Shown: positions 36,650 to 48,305, counted from the first letter of the stretch. The stretch: DNA of 64,000 bases from Phocoena phocoena (GCF_963924675.1 NC_089238.1:47944879-48008878), one strand, 5' to 3'. Program-made: numbers and translations. The notes: generated by a model from the sequence alone, not told the origin.

Positions 36650-37095
36650 TTTGGGCTGTTTCCCTCCCTAATGTGCAGTACACATCTGCATTATACATTA
36701 ACCCAGAGACTCTCAAAGATGAGCGTGCCTGTTCAACTGTAAAGATCAATTTTTTTTTCTTTCTTCTGACACTAGCAGTGTAACTTCTTAAAAGAATAGT
36801 GTTTTTTCCCAGCTCCGTAGGGGGTCACGGTGACTTGTTGCTCACTTTGTACATGCTGACCTGGACCGTGTATCCTCCGTGACCTTTGTGTGAAACATCA
36901 GTATGCCATTCTGATGTACGATCCTTTGTCTTAAAAATGTACATGATGTGCCTTCAACTTCTAACAGGCGGAACAGTTCTCAAAGCTTTCTGAGAATCTG
37001 CTTCCCGGGCTATAATCCTCAGTTTGGCTCGAATAAAATTCCCTTTTGTTCTTCTTAACTTGATAGTTAATTGAATTTTGAACTTTTATAAACAG
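36650..37095 (+). mobile_element. Probable solo LTR of an endogenous retrovirus
   Basis: Sense LTR-like block with a GC-richer core ('agctccgtagggggtcacgg') and 'cccgggctataatcctcag' followed by AATAAA at 37,032. It ends in 'cttttataaaca' about 60 bp later. No gag, pol or env sequence is attached. Ends are approximate and the family is not recognised. Confidence 0.5.
37032..37037 (+). promoter_or_regulatory. Polyadenylation signal in the LTR
   Basis: AATAAA in 'ggctcgaataaaattccc', a position typical of an LTR R region. Confidence 0.5.
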
Positions 37096-37635
37096 AAAAA
37101 TTAAAGAAGTAAATGAAGGCCTAACCAAAAAAACAAACAAACAAAAAAAACGAAAGAGAGCTTAACAGAGGGAAACTATGGTATAAGAGGGGCAGCAGCA
37201 TATTAAAATAGAGCACTAGGTAATAACCTAGCATGAGATCGAGTGTGAGTTTTGACACCAAATGGATGGATGGATATCACTTGATATTCTTTGGCGTTAG
37301 CATTTGCTAGTGTTGCTTTTACTTTCCTATTATTTCTAAAATGTGTCATATTTCAGTACATTCTAACCATTTCCTTGCCTCCAAGATCCTTCCCATCACA
37401 GGTATGATCCCCAGCTTTGTCGTTCATGTAAACAGTTAGAGAGTACCCCCCCCACACACACACAATGAGAGTGTAATAAATACCAGTGCTTAATGCTATT
37501 ATCGTTAGTATTATTATTCATTCAACAAATATCTGTTGAATATGTATGATAATTCTGCTGTGTGTGTGTCATATTTGAAAACACACACGATTTGTCTTTA
37601 TAGATCTTGTACTCTAACGGGAATACAAAAGGTAT
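37096..37635. other. Unassigned sequence with simple repeats
   Basis: A-rich run with CAAA units at 37,121-37,152, and C8 followed by (CA)n at 37,446-37,464. No gene. Confidence 0.4.
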
Positions 37636-37639
37636 CTAT

Positions 37640-38395
37640 TCAAAACCCAGCTCTCCTGTCATGTTGCAACAGCTGCTCATTTTTTATAAGATAAAGTCCA
37701 TAGCATTGACTTGTTACCCAAAGTCTTTTGTATCTGACATTTCCCTGTAACTTCAGCCTTACTACTTGACATTTGCTTACAGTTATACCTTTCAACGCAC
37801 CCATGTTTTGTAATTCCCTTGTCTGTCTGCACATTAATCATGCAAAAGCTCCCCTCTGTGCCTTTGTGTGTAATATTTCCCTTACTTAGAATTTTCTGGA
37901 AACAGTGTAAAACTGGCTAATCGATGCATCTTCTTTAAGATTTGGCTCAAATTCCACCTTTTCTATGTAGCCTTCTCTGATCTTTTCTCAACCTCTAACC
38001 TTTGTGTTATTTCTGAATCTGACACGTTGGTGTATAACTATAGTTCTTAGCTGGGGGCCGTCTTTCTCCATAGGGGACATTTGGCAATATCTGGAAACAT
38101 TTTGGTTGCCACAACTGGAGCGATGCTCCTGGCATCCACTGGATGTAGGCCAGGGATACTGATAAAAGTTCTATGATGCTCAGAATAGCCTCCCACAACA
38201 AAGAATTGTCTGGTCCTACCTGTCAGGAGTGCTGAGGTTGGGAGACCCATGTTGGTGATTCTGCCCCAGCCACTAGGTTATGACCTTCCCCTGGCTAGTA
38301 GCTCTGTCTTACTTATCTCTGTCTCCTCAGCATTAAGTCCAAAGCCTGCAACATGTTTATTAGGTATTTCCTGAATACATGAAAGAAGGAAGGGA
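37640..38395 (+). mobile_element. L2 LINE 3' region, split by MER20
   Basis: Sense L2: 'tataagataaagtccatagc', 'cccctctgtgcctttgtgtg', 'ctcaaattccaccttttcta', 'agccttctctgatcttttct', then MER20, then 'tctgtcttacttatctctgt' and 'cctgaatacatgaaag'. The L2 pieces on both sides of MER20 are collinear. This is ancient, pre-eutherian LINE sequence. Confidence 0.75.
38039..38252 (+). mobile_element. MER20 hAT-type DNA transposon
   Basis: 'ggggacatttggcaatatct', 'ggttgccacaactggagcga' and 'ccactggatgtaggccaggg', then 'cccacaacaaagaattgtct', follow the MER20 consensus closely. Inserted in the L2. A second copy in the other orientation lies at 49,561-49,782. Confidence 0.85.
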
Positions 38396-39390
38396 GTAAA
38401 GTATGCATGACTATATAAATAAAGTGTTTGTTCAATAATAAAGACATTGACAGTATTTTGACCAACAGCAGTGCTTCCCAACTGGGGAATTAAACTTTTG
38501 AAATGGAGTGGTAGGCAGCAGAAGGAACAGGGGTATGGGACAGAGAAATCACAGTAATTGAGGATTAAAGTTCTGATAACAGAAAAGGAGAAAATATCAG
38601 AGATTCGTATGTACGGTGACATTTTCAACAGTTTAAAGCTTTTATTAGATGGAAAAAAGTATTTGAATAATTTTTATTATTGCAGCCAATCAAGATTAAT
38701 GATATGTATAGTTTCAATAAACAAGGTTATTTATCCTTTTATTAAAATTAGAATTAAGGTAATGTATCTGAATATTAGCACAACATTGACGATTTAAGAT
38801 GTGCTGTCTCAGTCTTTCTCACTTTTTTCTAGGTATAAAATTCTGTGTAAGCAAGTACTTCTTTTTTATGATATTAGCTGATGGTAGGTGAAAGAATTCT
38901 TATAAAATAGGAGCTACTTCAAACTTTCAAACTAAAATCAAATAGAAACAGTTTTAAGGTTTAAAATAGTTCTTTAAATTTTTATGCCTTTTATGTCTCT
39001 CAATCAACATCAGCCAATAAAGCACTGAATTACTACTAAAAACAGTTCTTGAAATACTTCCAGGTTGTTTAGGAAGAAAATCCTCCCAAACTGAAAGGAC
39101 TGCCAATCTCATAGGAGACTCTTAGGAAAAGACGGTTAAAGAGCCATCAGAAAACAGAGAATCTGAGACCACGAACTTCCTTAAATATCATAGAAACAAC
39201 TTTAAATAATATCACACTTTCTTAAAAAAGGTTAGCTAAAAGTGTAATGAGAATTTCCCATTTCTGCTTGTAGATAATTAGGAAAACTCATTTACTAATA
39301 TATTTCCATGACATCCCATCCCAGAATTGAAGATTTTTCTCCTCCCTGATAGTGCCCTTTCAGGTTCTTATAACGTACCTTTTTCTCCCA
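38396..39390. other. Unassigned AT-rich sequence
   Basis: No named repeat or gene. Frames at 38,278-38,628 and 38,558-38,797 lack domains; the first overlaps the L2 end. Confidence 0.4.
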
Positions 39391-39394
39391 TGTT

Positions 39395-39790
39395 CTTTTT
39401 TAACTTTAAAAAAATATTTGTGAAGTTTTTACACATGAATAGTCTCCATGTAGATAGGTATAATTAACATATCACATTATATTATTGTCGATTCGATATT
39501 TGTATATATTGCAAAATTCACCACAATGTCTTGTTAACATCCATCAGCATACATTCTTACAGAAGTTTTTTTCTTGTGATGAGAACTTTTAAGATCTACT
39601 TTCTTATCAACTTTGAAATATGCCAGATTGTTAACTGTAGTCACCATGACTTATTTATTTTTTAGCTAGAAGTTTGTACATTTTGACCCTGTTCTTCACC
39701 TGTTCTTCCTATCTCCCCATCCCCAGCCTCTGACAACCACCCATCTGTTCTCTGTATCTCATGTAGATCCACTTTTTATGTTCTACCCTT
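39395..39790 (-). mobile_element. L1 3'UTR fragment, antisense
   Basis: 'ttcgatatttgtatatattg', 'ttaacatccatcagcataca', 'tgccagattgttaactgtag' and 'gacaaccacccatctgttct' match antisense L1M 3'UTR order. Strongly diverged. Confidence 0.7.
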
Positions 39791-40104
39791 TAAAAGTACT
39801 TTAACTAAAACTACCTATCAGTGAAGTGCTTTACACAGAGGATGCCGGTAGTCATTTTACTTATAAAATTTTTTTATTATATTTTAAATCACCATTTTCA
39901 TCAGCACTAAAATTTTATAAGCAAAATATTTTCTAAAACTCTTCCTTCTTTAGTACAAAAGAGCTTGAGAGAGTCTGACTCTTAATACCACCCATCGGTT
40001 ATCACTTAATTGCAGCTCCATAGAAATTTCTGACTCCAAAACTGTTACATAGCTGGAGTAACAGTTAAGAAATAATGGCATGGCTTACAATAATCTTCTA
40101 TATG

Positions 40105-40255
40105 CCTGTAGGAGACTGATTAATTGCCACCCAAAGATTTCAAATTCTACTCCCCAGAACCTATAAATGTTACTCTATCGAGAAAAGAGGTCTTTTCAGA
40201 TGTGATCAAGTTAAGGATCTTGAGATGGGGTGATTATTCTGCATTATCAGTGATA
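40105..40255 (+). mobile_element. Probable MaLR/MLT1-like LTR fragment
   Basis: 'gccacccaaagatttcaaat', 'ttcagatgtgatcaagttaa' and 'ggatcttgagatggggtgat' resemble the sense strand of the family seen antisense at 28,395-28,670. Confidence 0.5.
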
Positions 40256-40757
40256 TAACAAGATGTTGATGGAGGATAAGCTTTTTAAAAATGAAAAGTT
40301 ATTATTAAAGCAATTGCTTTGTCATTCATATTGAAAAGTCATTAATACCCTTTAGGCAATGCAAGGTTTTCGTGCAAGTATAGTTGTTTTAAAAGAGGGA
40401 ATACAAATAACTTATATTAGTTAATGATATCATTTTGGTTCTTCTAAGAAGAAAAAATCCTGAACACCAGTTAATAAATATTGATAAAGTTCACTCATCT
40501 GTTTAATTTTCACATACCTGTTATCTTCTTAGTTCAGCATAGTGCTGAATAAAGTTGTTTAGAATATCACGTTGTGGCCTCTTAAAATAATAGTGTTGAA
40601 TCCTATGAAGGGGAAGGGTGTGTAGGGTATTTGTGGGGAGAGGCATGGCCAACAGAGGGAAGAATGAGAATATCTGTGCCTTAAAGACTGGGTGAGGCAG
40701 ATTATGGAGAGCTTGCATGAGACTTTAATAACTGGGAAACAGGAAGGAACTTACTTT
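40256..40757. other. Unassigned sequence
   Basis: Nothing recognised; a 65-codon minus frame at 40,521-40,718 has no domain. Confidence 0.4.
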
Positions 40758-40771
40758 AAAAGTTAAGCAAG

Positions 40772-40992
40772 CCGGGGCTTCCCTGGTGGCGCAGTGGTTG
40801 AGAGTCCGCCTGCCGATGCAGGGGACACGGGTTCGTGCCCCGGTCCGGGAGGATCCCACATGCCGCGGAACGGCTGGGCCCGTGAGCCATGGCCGCTGAG
40901 CCTGTGTGTCCGGAGCCTGTGCTCCGCAATGGGAGAGGCCACAACAGTGAGAGGCCCGCGTACCGCAAAAAAAAGAAAAAAAAAAAAAAAAA
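40772..40992 (+). mobile_element. CHR-family SINE, short young type
   Basis: One of the best-preserved copies: the head 'ggggcttccctggtggcgca', intact A and B boxes (GGTTCGTGCCCC), the core and a long A tail interrupted by one G. Perfect 14-bp duplication AAAAGTTAAGCAAG (40,758-40,771 and 40,993-41,006). Low divergence suggests a recent insertion, so it may be useful as a presence/absence marker among toothed whales. Confidence 0.97.
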
Positions 40993-41006
40993 AAAAGTTA
41001 AGCAAG

Positions 41007-41620
41007 CAGAAGAAGGACATGGCAAGAGGTTCATTAACTGAAACAGCTTAAGGCCGACTAGCAATAGGAGACCGAGAGATGTGAAGTTAGTGAGGGAATT
41101 AGGAAGTGAGAATTGTTCTGTCCAGTGAGAAGCACAAGGAGAGAGAGGTGGGACAATTCAAATGAAGAATCCACAGAACTCCCTGACCCACTGGATAAAG
41201 GGGAATGAAGAAAGGTAAGTCAGACATTTCTCCAGGATTTATATAGTAGGTGATTGGGGAAAATAAGAAGGAGGAAGAAAAATTCCAAAGACAGGGTGTT
41301 GTAGGATAAAAAATTAATGAATGTGAAGTTCCAAATAGAAATTTTCAACGGGTTAAGTTAGTCATGCAGAAATGGAATAAAGCAAAAAGCCAGAATTCTG
41401 ATTTTCCCAGTAGAAACATACCCAGGGACATCAATCAGTTTTATATTCTGACTCTCTTTAGCTGGTGGGTTTAAATTCCTCTCTGGCTCACTTCCTCTGA
41501 TGCTGACTAATAGTGTGAAAGATGGACATGTAAGACTGAGCACAGAAAAAAAAGGTGGTGTGTGCCTTTGGTGGAATGTTCTGTTGGCCTATGGATGAGA
41601 AAGAATTCTGTCAAGCTGAA
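41007..41620. other. Unassigned sequence
   Basis: No gene or named repeat seen. Confidence 0.4.
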
Positions 41621-41635
41621 CCTGAGAAACAGTTT

Positions 41636-41848
41636 GTTTGTTCGTTTGTTTGTTTTGCGGTACGCGGGCCTCTCACTGCTGTGGCCTCTCCCGTTGCGGA
41701 GCACAGGCTCCGGACGCGCAGGCTCAGCGGCTACGGCTCACGGGCCCAGCCGCTCTGCGGCATGTGGGATCCTCCCGGACCGGGGCATGAACCCGTGTCC
41801 CCTGCAACGGCAGGTGGAATCCCAACCACTGCGCCACCAGGGAAGCCC
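41636..41848 (-). mobile_element. CHR-family SINE, short young type
   Basis: Reverse copy whose tail is a (GTTT)n-like run rather than pure T. Body 'gcggtacgcgggcctctcac', head 'ccaccagggaagccc'. Perfect duplication AGAAACAGTTT at 41,625-41,635 and 41,849-41,859. Confidence 0.96.
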
Positions 41849-42049
41849 AGAAACAGTTTTTTTTTAAGTCTATTTTTGACATGAGGAGTAATATTTGTAA
41901 TGGTAAAACTTATTAGCAAAAACTTATTAGCAGCAGCCTTGGAAAAGGAACTGTTGGAATTGGATTCTTTGATCTTGGAAATACAATTTCAGTGTCAGTG
42001 GCAACCTGGGATGATAGCAAGATCATGGGGTCACATTGGAATTGGAATT

Positions 42050-42240
42050 CTAGTGTTCTGTTTACAAGGTGTGGGTATTGGGAGGGATACTCAACCCATC
42101 TGTACCTCAGTTTCCTTATCTGTAAGAATAAATATTTTCTTCATAGGGATGTTGTAAGTATACAGTATCCCTACTGTGTAAAACCAATGTGACAATGTCG
42201 ATCACAGTACCTGGCTCTTTACAGGTACTCAATAAAAGTT
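42050..42240 (+). mobile_element. MIR SINE
   Basis: 'tgtacctcagtttccttatc', 'agggatgttgtaagtataca' and 'cagtacctggctctttacag', then 'tactcaataaaagtt', follow sense MIR to its 3' end. Confidence 0.75.
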
Positions 42241-42680
42241 AATTCCAGTCTTTATACCCTACTCACCTTCCCCCCAAACACAGAAGAAAAAAAATCTGTT
42301 TTTAATTAACTGCCCAGTTAACAAAAACAATCAAGTTTATATTGCTTTGTGAACAAAGGCTCAGATCAGTGTATAGGTAGTAAAACCCTACCCTGAAGCT
42401 TATATTGTTGTATCTTTGAATTCTGTGGTATTAACTGAACATTTCTTAGGCTTTAGATTATATGGAAATTTAAAAAGAACTGGAAAAAATGTAGTGTAAA
42501 CCAGAAGACTTTTATTTGGAAATGTTGAGCTTTGGTGTTCAAATTTTAGCCTTTGAGAATTTATTAGACGGTAAATTGATTAGATGAGCACTTTTCTGTG
42601 TATATAGTTCAGTAAAACCTTTAAAATTTTCCTAATTTAAAATTTCAGCAAGAGTAATAATAGATGTCATGTATCAAATA
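42241..42680. other. Unassigned AT-rich sequence
   Basis: Nothing recognised. Confidence 0.4.
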
Positions 42681-42697
42681 ATATGTGTCAATGATTT

Positions 42698-42714
42698 TTT
42701 TTTTTTTTTTGCCC

Positions 42715-42753
<39 letters not shown>

Positions 42754-42947
42754 TGGTTCGCGGGCCTCTCACTGTTGTGGCCTCTCCCGTTGCGGAGCAC
42801 AGGCTCCGGACCCGGCGCAGGCTCAGCGGCCATGGCTCATGGGCGCAGCCGCTCAGCGGCATGTGGGATCTTCCCGGACCGGGGCACAAACCCACATCCC
42901 CTGCATCGGCAGGCGGACTCTCAACCACTGCGCCACCAGGGAAGCCC
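42698..42947 (-). mobile_element. CHR-family SINE, short young type with odd tail
   Basis: Reverse copy with duplication GTGTCAATGATTT (from 42,685 and from 42,948). The tail is unusual: a T run, then G and about 11 C, then about 30 T (42,695-42,752). The body carries a small insertion making 'ggacccggcgcaggctc' instead of 'ggacgcgcaggctc'. Frames here with long F or K runs come from the tail. Confidence 0.95.
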
Positions 42948-42960
42948 GTGTCAATGATTT

Positions 42961-44370
42961 TGAATACATTATTGCGTTTAGTCCTGTGAAAACAAACATT
43001 TCACCTTTTAGTTGATGAAATAGTCTGTAGTGTTTAAGCACACAGTGGCAACCTCCATATGTTTTAACACTTTAATAAAATAGCTTCACTGTGCCCACAC
43101 TTAATCAAGCCTAGGAAGCATAGATGTATTTAAAACTGCTGTGTTCTATAATAGACACTCAAGGGGGTGGGCATATTAGCCCTTCAAGAGCCTAGAAGAG
43201 ACCTGAGGACCAACATAATGCAGGGTAAGAATTGCTTAAAATTGACTTTGAATGGAATGTTGGGTAGGAATCAATCCGAGTTGTCATCGTAATTGATTTA
43301 ATCCAGGGTATCGTCTGGCAGTTTACTCCAGGTAGATTTTAGGAGTTTACCTTCAAAGGCACACTGGGTTAGACTTCTTTCGTAGGGTACAGGTAGGACT
43401 AACACTGAGAAGAATGATGAAAGCTTTTCAGAAAGTGCTGAATGCTGGATCCACTTAGAGTTCATCTCGGTGAAAAATATTCTGATCGATGAGAAACTAA
43501 GGCAAAGTATGAGCCCCGAGTGCAGCTCTAACCGAGACAACATGAGTCACATTTTTCATTCTTAGTTGGAAATGAAAAATACACCTGAATTTTTGTGAAA
43601 CAAATTCTATGATTGTTTTTTTTGACCTGAGGAAGAGTAAAACACTTCTCACCTTTCCTGGCCACCTCTACTTTGTTATTTAAACGTACAAAGTAAAAAC
43701 ATTTTAGACCGGCTTCAAGTGGGGCTTGGGATGTGGCGATCCCAAGGAGATGGTGATTAATAGAGATTCAGATTACTCTATGACTTCAGTGTTTGAAACA
43801 TTTAAAGGAGAAAACAATGTGAAGTTAGGTTAAACTAGCAGCATTTGTAACGGATGGTGGTTTACACAGTTCATTAAGACAGGACATGCAGTCAGTAGTG
43901 TCATGGCTCTGAGCTTTTGTTTGGACCACTCTCTCTAGCTTTTCATAAGCTGATCACTGCTTTGCAATAATTTAACTATTTTTTTTTCCTACAAACCAAT
44001 ACCGTAAATCAGCAAATGTGCAGGTAATGAAAAATCAATGCACTCTGTCAAATGCTCCCACTTCTTTTCAGATAATTCTCACTTTGGAAAGAAACTAAAG
44101 TGCTAGGATGTTAAATTCTTGAAGAAATAATAGGACAAGTCTAAGCAAAAAATCACATAGGATTTGAGGTCAATTCAGGAAGTATATTTGTCTTAGAGCC
44201 CAAGTAATGTCTTCTCTCATATTGAAGTTATTTTTTCTGTCATTCTAATTTGCATTTCTCTTCATAAACTATTTTTCATATTATATTTTTCTCCATATTA
44301 TATTTTTATAGCTCTCTTCATATTATATCTTTCATATAGGTCTATTTTCTAAATTTAAAATGATCTGACT
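42961..44370. other. Repeat-poor unique sequence
   Basis: No named repeat except a weak old-L1-like trace at about 44,215-44,275. No supported gene. The 81-codon minus frame at 43,298-43,543 has no recognisable domain. Confidence 0.4.
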
Positions 44371-44373
44371 TAG

Positions 44374-44602
44374 GGGACTTCCCTGGTGGCACAGTGGTTA
44401 AGAATCCTCCTGCCAATGCAGGGGACATGGGTTCAATCCTTGGTCCAGGAAGATCCCACGTGCCATGGAGCAGCTAAGGCCACGCGCCACAACTACTGAG
44501 CCTGTGCTCTAGAGCCCGTGAGCCACAACTACTGAACCTGTGTGCCACAACTACTGGAGCCCGAGTGCCTTGAGCCTGTGCTCCACAAAAGATAAAGAAA
44601 CT
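44374..44602 (+). mobile_element. CHR-family SINE, older type, diverged
   Basis: Begins 'gggacttccctggtggcaca' and carries 'acaactactgagcctgtgct' and its internal repeats. B box is GGTTCAATCCT. It ends in a short A-rich part with no clear duplication, in keeping with greater age. Confidence 0.93.
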
Positions 44603-46412
44603 TATTCTTTAAACAGTCTTCCAGTTGTAAATACTGGAAAGTACTTATCTTTCTATCCATTCTTATTAGTTTGCATGATTTGATGGGTTATTTTAGAAAT
44701 GATAAGTTTTAAAGAATAATAGTTCACTTGGTAAATACTCTGTGTTATAACTGCATTTAAATCTGGTAGTTTCATCAAAAAAGAACCGATTTGGAACAGG
44801 AAAAACGACCACAAGCACATGGAAAATATTTTGTTGGGACTAGTAAAATATAGACATAAAATGTATTTCAATATGTAGTGTTTATTTAAAATATATGGGA
44901 AAAAAAATAAAATAAAATATATGGGCACTCTCAGAGTTGATATATACTAAAGAAAAAAAATCCCGTGTTTTCTTCTCTCTTTCTTCTTTTGTTTTCTAAA
45001 CAAAAATCTAATGAGTGCCAGAGAAGAAGCATTTGTTTTTTCACAAAGCTAGAGAATATATTTCTCCTTTCACAAAATGCCAGACTGTGTCCATTATTCT
45101 TGTAATTCATAGAATTCTAGGGTATATTTGAAAAGTTCTGAACTCACTTGATGAAAGAAGCATGAAAGATCTGTAAAAAGGTTTTAAAAATTCTATCCCA
45201 TCCATAATTTCTAGAATCCATTAACAACCAATTTGGAGATTCTTAACTCTACAAACTTTAGTTTCTATTTTAATATTAGGACACGGGAGAAGTACCGAGC
45301 CAACTTCCAGGAAAAGAAAACGGACACCCATTACACAACTTTCGTTATATATGCTGATTTTTGAAATACACATTGTGTGATTGTTGATTCATATAAATAA
45401 TCTTAGGTTTATGCTTTTGCTAGTTCCAATGACTTTATTGTTTGGCTAGGCTAAATATCTTAATTTACATATCTTATGTTCCACCTAACAGTGTTTTAAG
45501 ATCTGTTGTTATATAAAACTCTGCTTGCCTCGCTGAATTCATAACTCAGGAGCAACATATTTATGATTAATGATGGAAAATACGCTTCCAAGATGTTTTT
45601 GTTTGCATTTATAGATATAATTCGCTAAAGGATTTATGTGAGCACTACTTATAAATATTCTGATCGGATGTTTGACTGTAAAACATTTTTTTAAACGCCA
45701 CACTCCACAGGCTAATGATCTATTCATCGGAAATGTATTCTGACTCCTGTAAGTGATATATATTTTAGATCTTTTAGAGATACCCTTTGTATCCTTCTGT
45801 TTTAGCCCATACCTAGAGCAAGAATAAATTCCCTGGACTGTTAGGACAATTCAGAAGATAAAACTGATGATGGACCCTGACCTGTGAAACAGGACTTAAT
45901 GAGAGGCCCAGGATAACTTTAGAGGTTAACCTCTAAAGTCCAGGTGAGGGTTCACACGCAGCCAGGAAAGCCAAGAACGTGCAGAGCACTCAGAGTAAAA
46001 AGGGACATAATGAGGAAGACACTTACCAGATGACAGAGTAATGTATATGACGAAGGACCTCCATGAGAAACTGAAAGACATCTTAGCTAGACATAAAAAT
46101 GACTGATACGCCCAGACCATCTCAATTTATAGTAGGGTTGTACACTTCCAGCGAATATTTGTAAATTCATTTTTCCCCACATAAATACAGATTAGATCAT
46201 TAAATCCTACCTCATCTTTTTCCCATGAATACATGATATTTTCCCCCTCTGGGTCACCTCTTCTAGATGTTCCAAGGCAATTTGCTTGGCTCCATTATAA
46301 GTCCCCTATCTTTATTTTTCTCTTTATTCTACATTTCATGTTTATTATTTAGCTCTACTTCATTTCCTACATTATTTTTGGAACTAGGAAAATTATACAT
46401 TAATAAGTTGTC
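44603..46412. other. Repeat-poor unique sequence
   Basis: About 1.8 kb without a named repeat or gene. The 91-codon minus frame at 44,653-44,928 is AT-rich chance. 45,240-45,730 has balanced composition and is the stretch here I would first test for noncoding conservation. Confidence 0.4.
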
Positions 46413-46425
46413 AAAGCAAAGGTTG

Positions 46426-46632
46426 GGGCTTCCCTGGTGGCACAGTGGTTGAGAGTCCGCCTGCCGATGCAGGGGACACGGGTTCGTGCCCCAGTCCGGG
46501 AAGATCCCACATGCCGCCGAGAGGCTAGGCCCGTGAGCCATGGCCGCTGAGCCTGCGCGTCCGGATACTGTGCTCCGCAACGGGAGAGGCCAAAACAGTG
46601 AGAGGCCCGCATACCGCAAAAAAAAAAAAAAA
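46426..46632 (+). mobile_element. CHR-family SINE, short young type
   Basis: Sense copy with A18 tail; duplication AAAGCAAAGGTTG (46,413-46,425) against AAAGCAAAGATTG (46,633-46,645). Intact B box GGTTCGTGCCCC. Confidence 0.96.
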
Positions 46633-46645
46633 AAAGCAAAGATTG

Positions 46646-47130
46646 TACTGGAAGGAAGACTTTATTTAGACTATTGTAATAGAGGAGAGAGACTGAATTC
46701 AACTCCCCTGAAACATAAGGTGGGAGGGATTTTAAGTGCTGGGGTGAGTAAGTGCAAATGTCCTGGAGGACATTAAGGGGGAGGTTGGTCAATGGGATAT
46801 GTTGAGCACATCAGAATTATTCCTGAGTTCGCAAGTGTTTTTCATTGTGATTAGGCCTTTGTGTTTGCTAATTGGTGTCCATCAAAGTTAGTCTCCTATT
46901 CTTCCACAGAGACTGGGAGGTATGGGTGCTATCTCCTGAGATGTTTACTTTCAAAGAGATGGTTCCCAAGACCCTGAGAAAACATTCCCTGGGTTGTAAA
47001 TCTGACAAGAGCCTGGGAGAAGATTTACATACCTTCCAAAGGGGCAGAGGAGGAATTTACAATTGCAAGTTTTCTAAGTAAACCCTCTAAGGATAAGGAA
47101 GTCAGAGCCTATAGTCAGGAAGAAATCTGT
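46646..47130 (-). mobile_element. LTR-like element, antisense
   Basis: On the minus strand it ends with AATAAAGTCTTCC (plus-strand 'ggaagactttattta' at 46,656-46,670), a typical LTR polyadenylation region. Moderate GC and no coding sequence follow. It abuts the SINE at 46,632. Ends are approximate. Confidence 0.45.
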
Positions 47131-47706
47131 CTAACGTTTAATGAAACTGAAGAGAATGTTAAGGCTGTCTTGGTCAAGTGTTTATTAATTTTCAAATATT
47201 AATGTTTATATCCATTGTGTATCAGTTGCATATCTTATATCTGAATATAAATTCTATAACACACAAACAAATGCAGGGATGTAAATATTTCATGCCAGTC
47301 TTTAATCTTCTATGTTCTTAATTCCATTTCCTACTTATAGATCTTCATCACAATTTATTGAGCCAAAATTTGCCAGAGTGCCTCTAGTACCAAACACTGA
47401 AACAGCTAAGACATAGTCCCTCCTCCCCAGGGCCTTTTTCCACTGGCTACAAGAATGCATAGGTTTTTATTGCCTAAGGGTAACTCCATTCACAGAAGAG
47501 AGGGGTGGTGGTCCAGTGTATTATCCAGCAGCCTTCCTGCAAGCTGAACCACTGGACACGTAGTCCAGAAGAATATACAAAGCAGTCATGCATTCCTTTG
47601 CCCATTTTGTACATTCTGGTGCAGAAAGAGTCCACAGTGGAGAAATGCACGTTGCTTCTTTCCATTGTTCAGCTCGTTCCTGGCTCCCCATAGCCTTTGT
47701 TAAAAA
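47131..47706. other. Unassigned sequence
   Basis: No supported gene. The 93-codon minus frame 47,521-47,802 overlaps MER33 and is not conserved in content. Confidence 0.35.
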
Positions 47707-47714
47707 CTCTAGAG

Positions 47715-48006
47715 CTGCACTGTCCAATACGGTAGCCAGTAGTACCATGTGACGACTGAGCACTTGAAAATGTGACCAGTCCAAATTGAGAAGTGCTGTC
47801 ATTTAAAAACATACACTGAATTTCAGAAACTTAATAGAAAATATCGCTGATAATTTTATATTTATTGCTTGTTAAATGATACTATTTTGGATATATTGGG
47901 CTAAATATTATGATGAAGTTTATCTATTTTATTTTATATAATATGGTTACTAGGAAATTTAAAATCATGTATGTGGCATGCATTAAATTTCTATTGGTCA
48001 GCAAGG
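47715..48006 (-). mobile_element. MER33-type hAT transposon, complete
   Basis: A 292-bp nonautonomous element with 'actgtccaatacggtagcca', 'tgagcacttgaaaatgtgac', 'atactattttggatatattg' and 'tttctattggtcagcaag'. A perfect 8-bp duplication CTCTAGAG (47,707-47,714 and 48,007-48,014) is what hAT transposases leave. The orientation follows my recollection of the consensus. Confidence 0.85.
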
Positions 48007-48029
48007 CTCTAGAGAGTCAGATTTCCCCC

Positions 48030-48305
48030 TTCCCAGTACCCTAGGGTATTCCTCTCCTTTGTATTGGTCCCTATGAAAAGGACTGTTACCTTCCATTTCT
48101 GCCTGCCTCTCTTGTTCCAACACCAGCTGAAATGGTACCTCCTTCCTACCGCACTGAGCTACCTAACGCTAGTTTATCATTTATAATGGTTATATATGTA
48201 TCATCTTATTCCTCACACTGAAACGTGTTCCTTTTTGTATCTCAGCCTCCCATGGAGTTTATAATTAAACACATAGTATAGCTCAATAAATATCCGTTTA
48301 ATGTT
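48030..48305 (+). mobile_element. L2 LINE 3' end
   Basis: 'cttgttccaacaccagctga', 'ttatcatttataatggttat' and 'atagctcaataaatatccg' follow the L2 3' end in order. Confidence 0.6.

Noticed and set aside
46400..46792. 130-codon minus-strand frame and many similar 60-118 codon frames
   Set aside because: They read through CHR SINEs; the same '[15 protein letters not shown]'-type text recurs at every copy.
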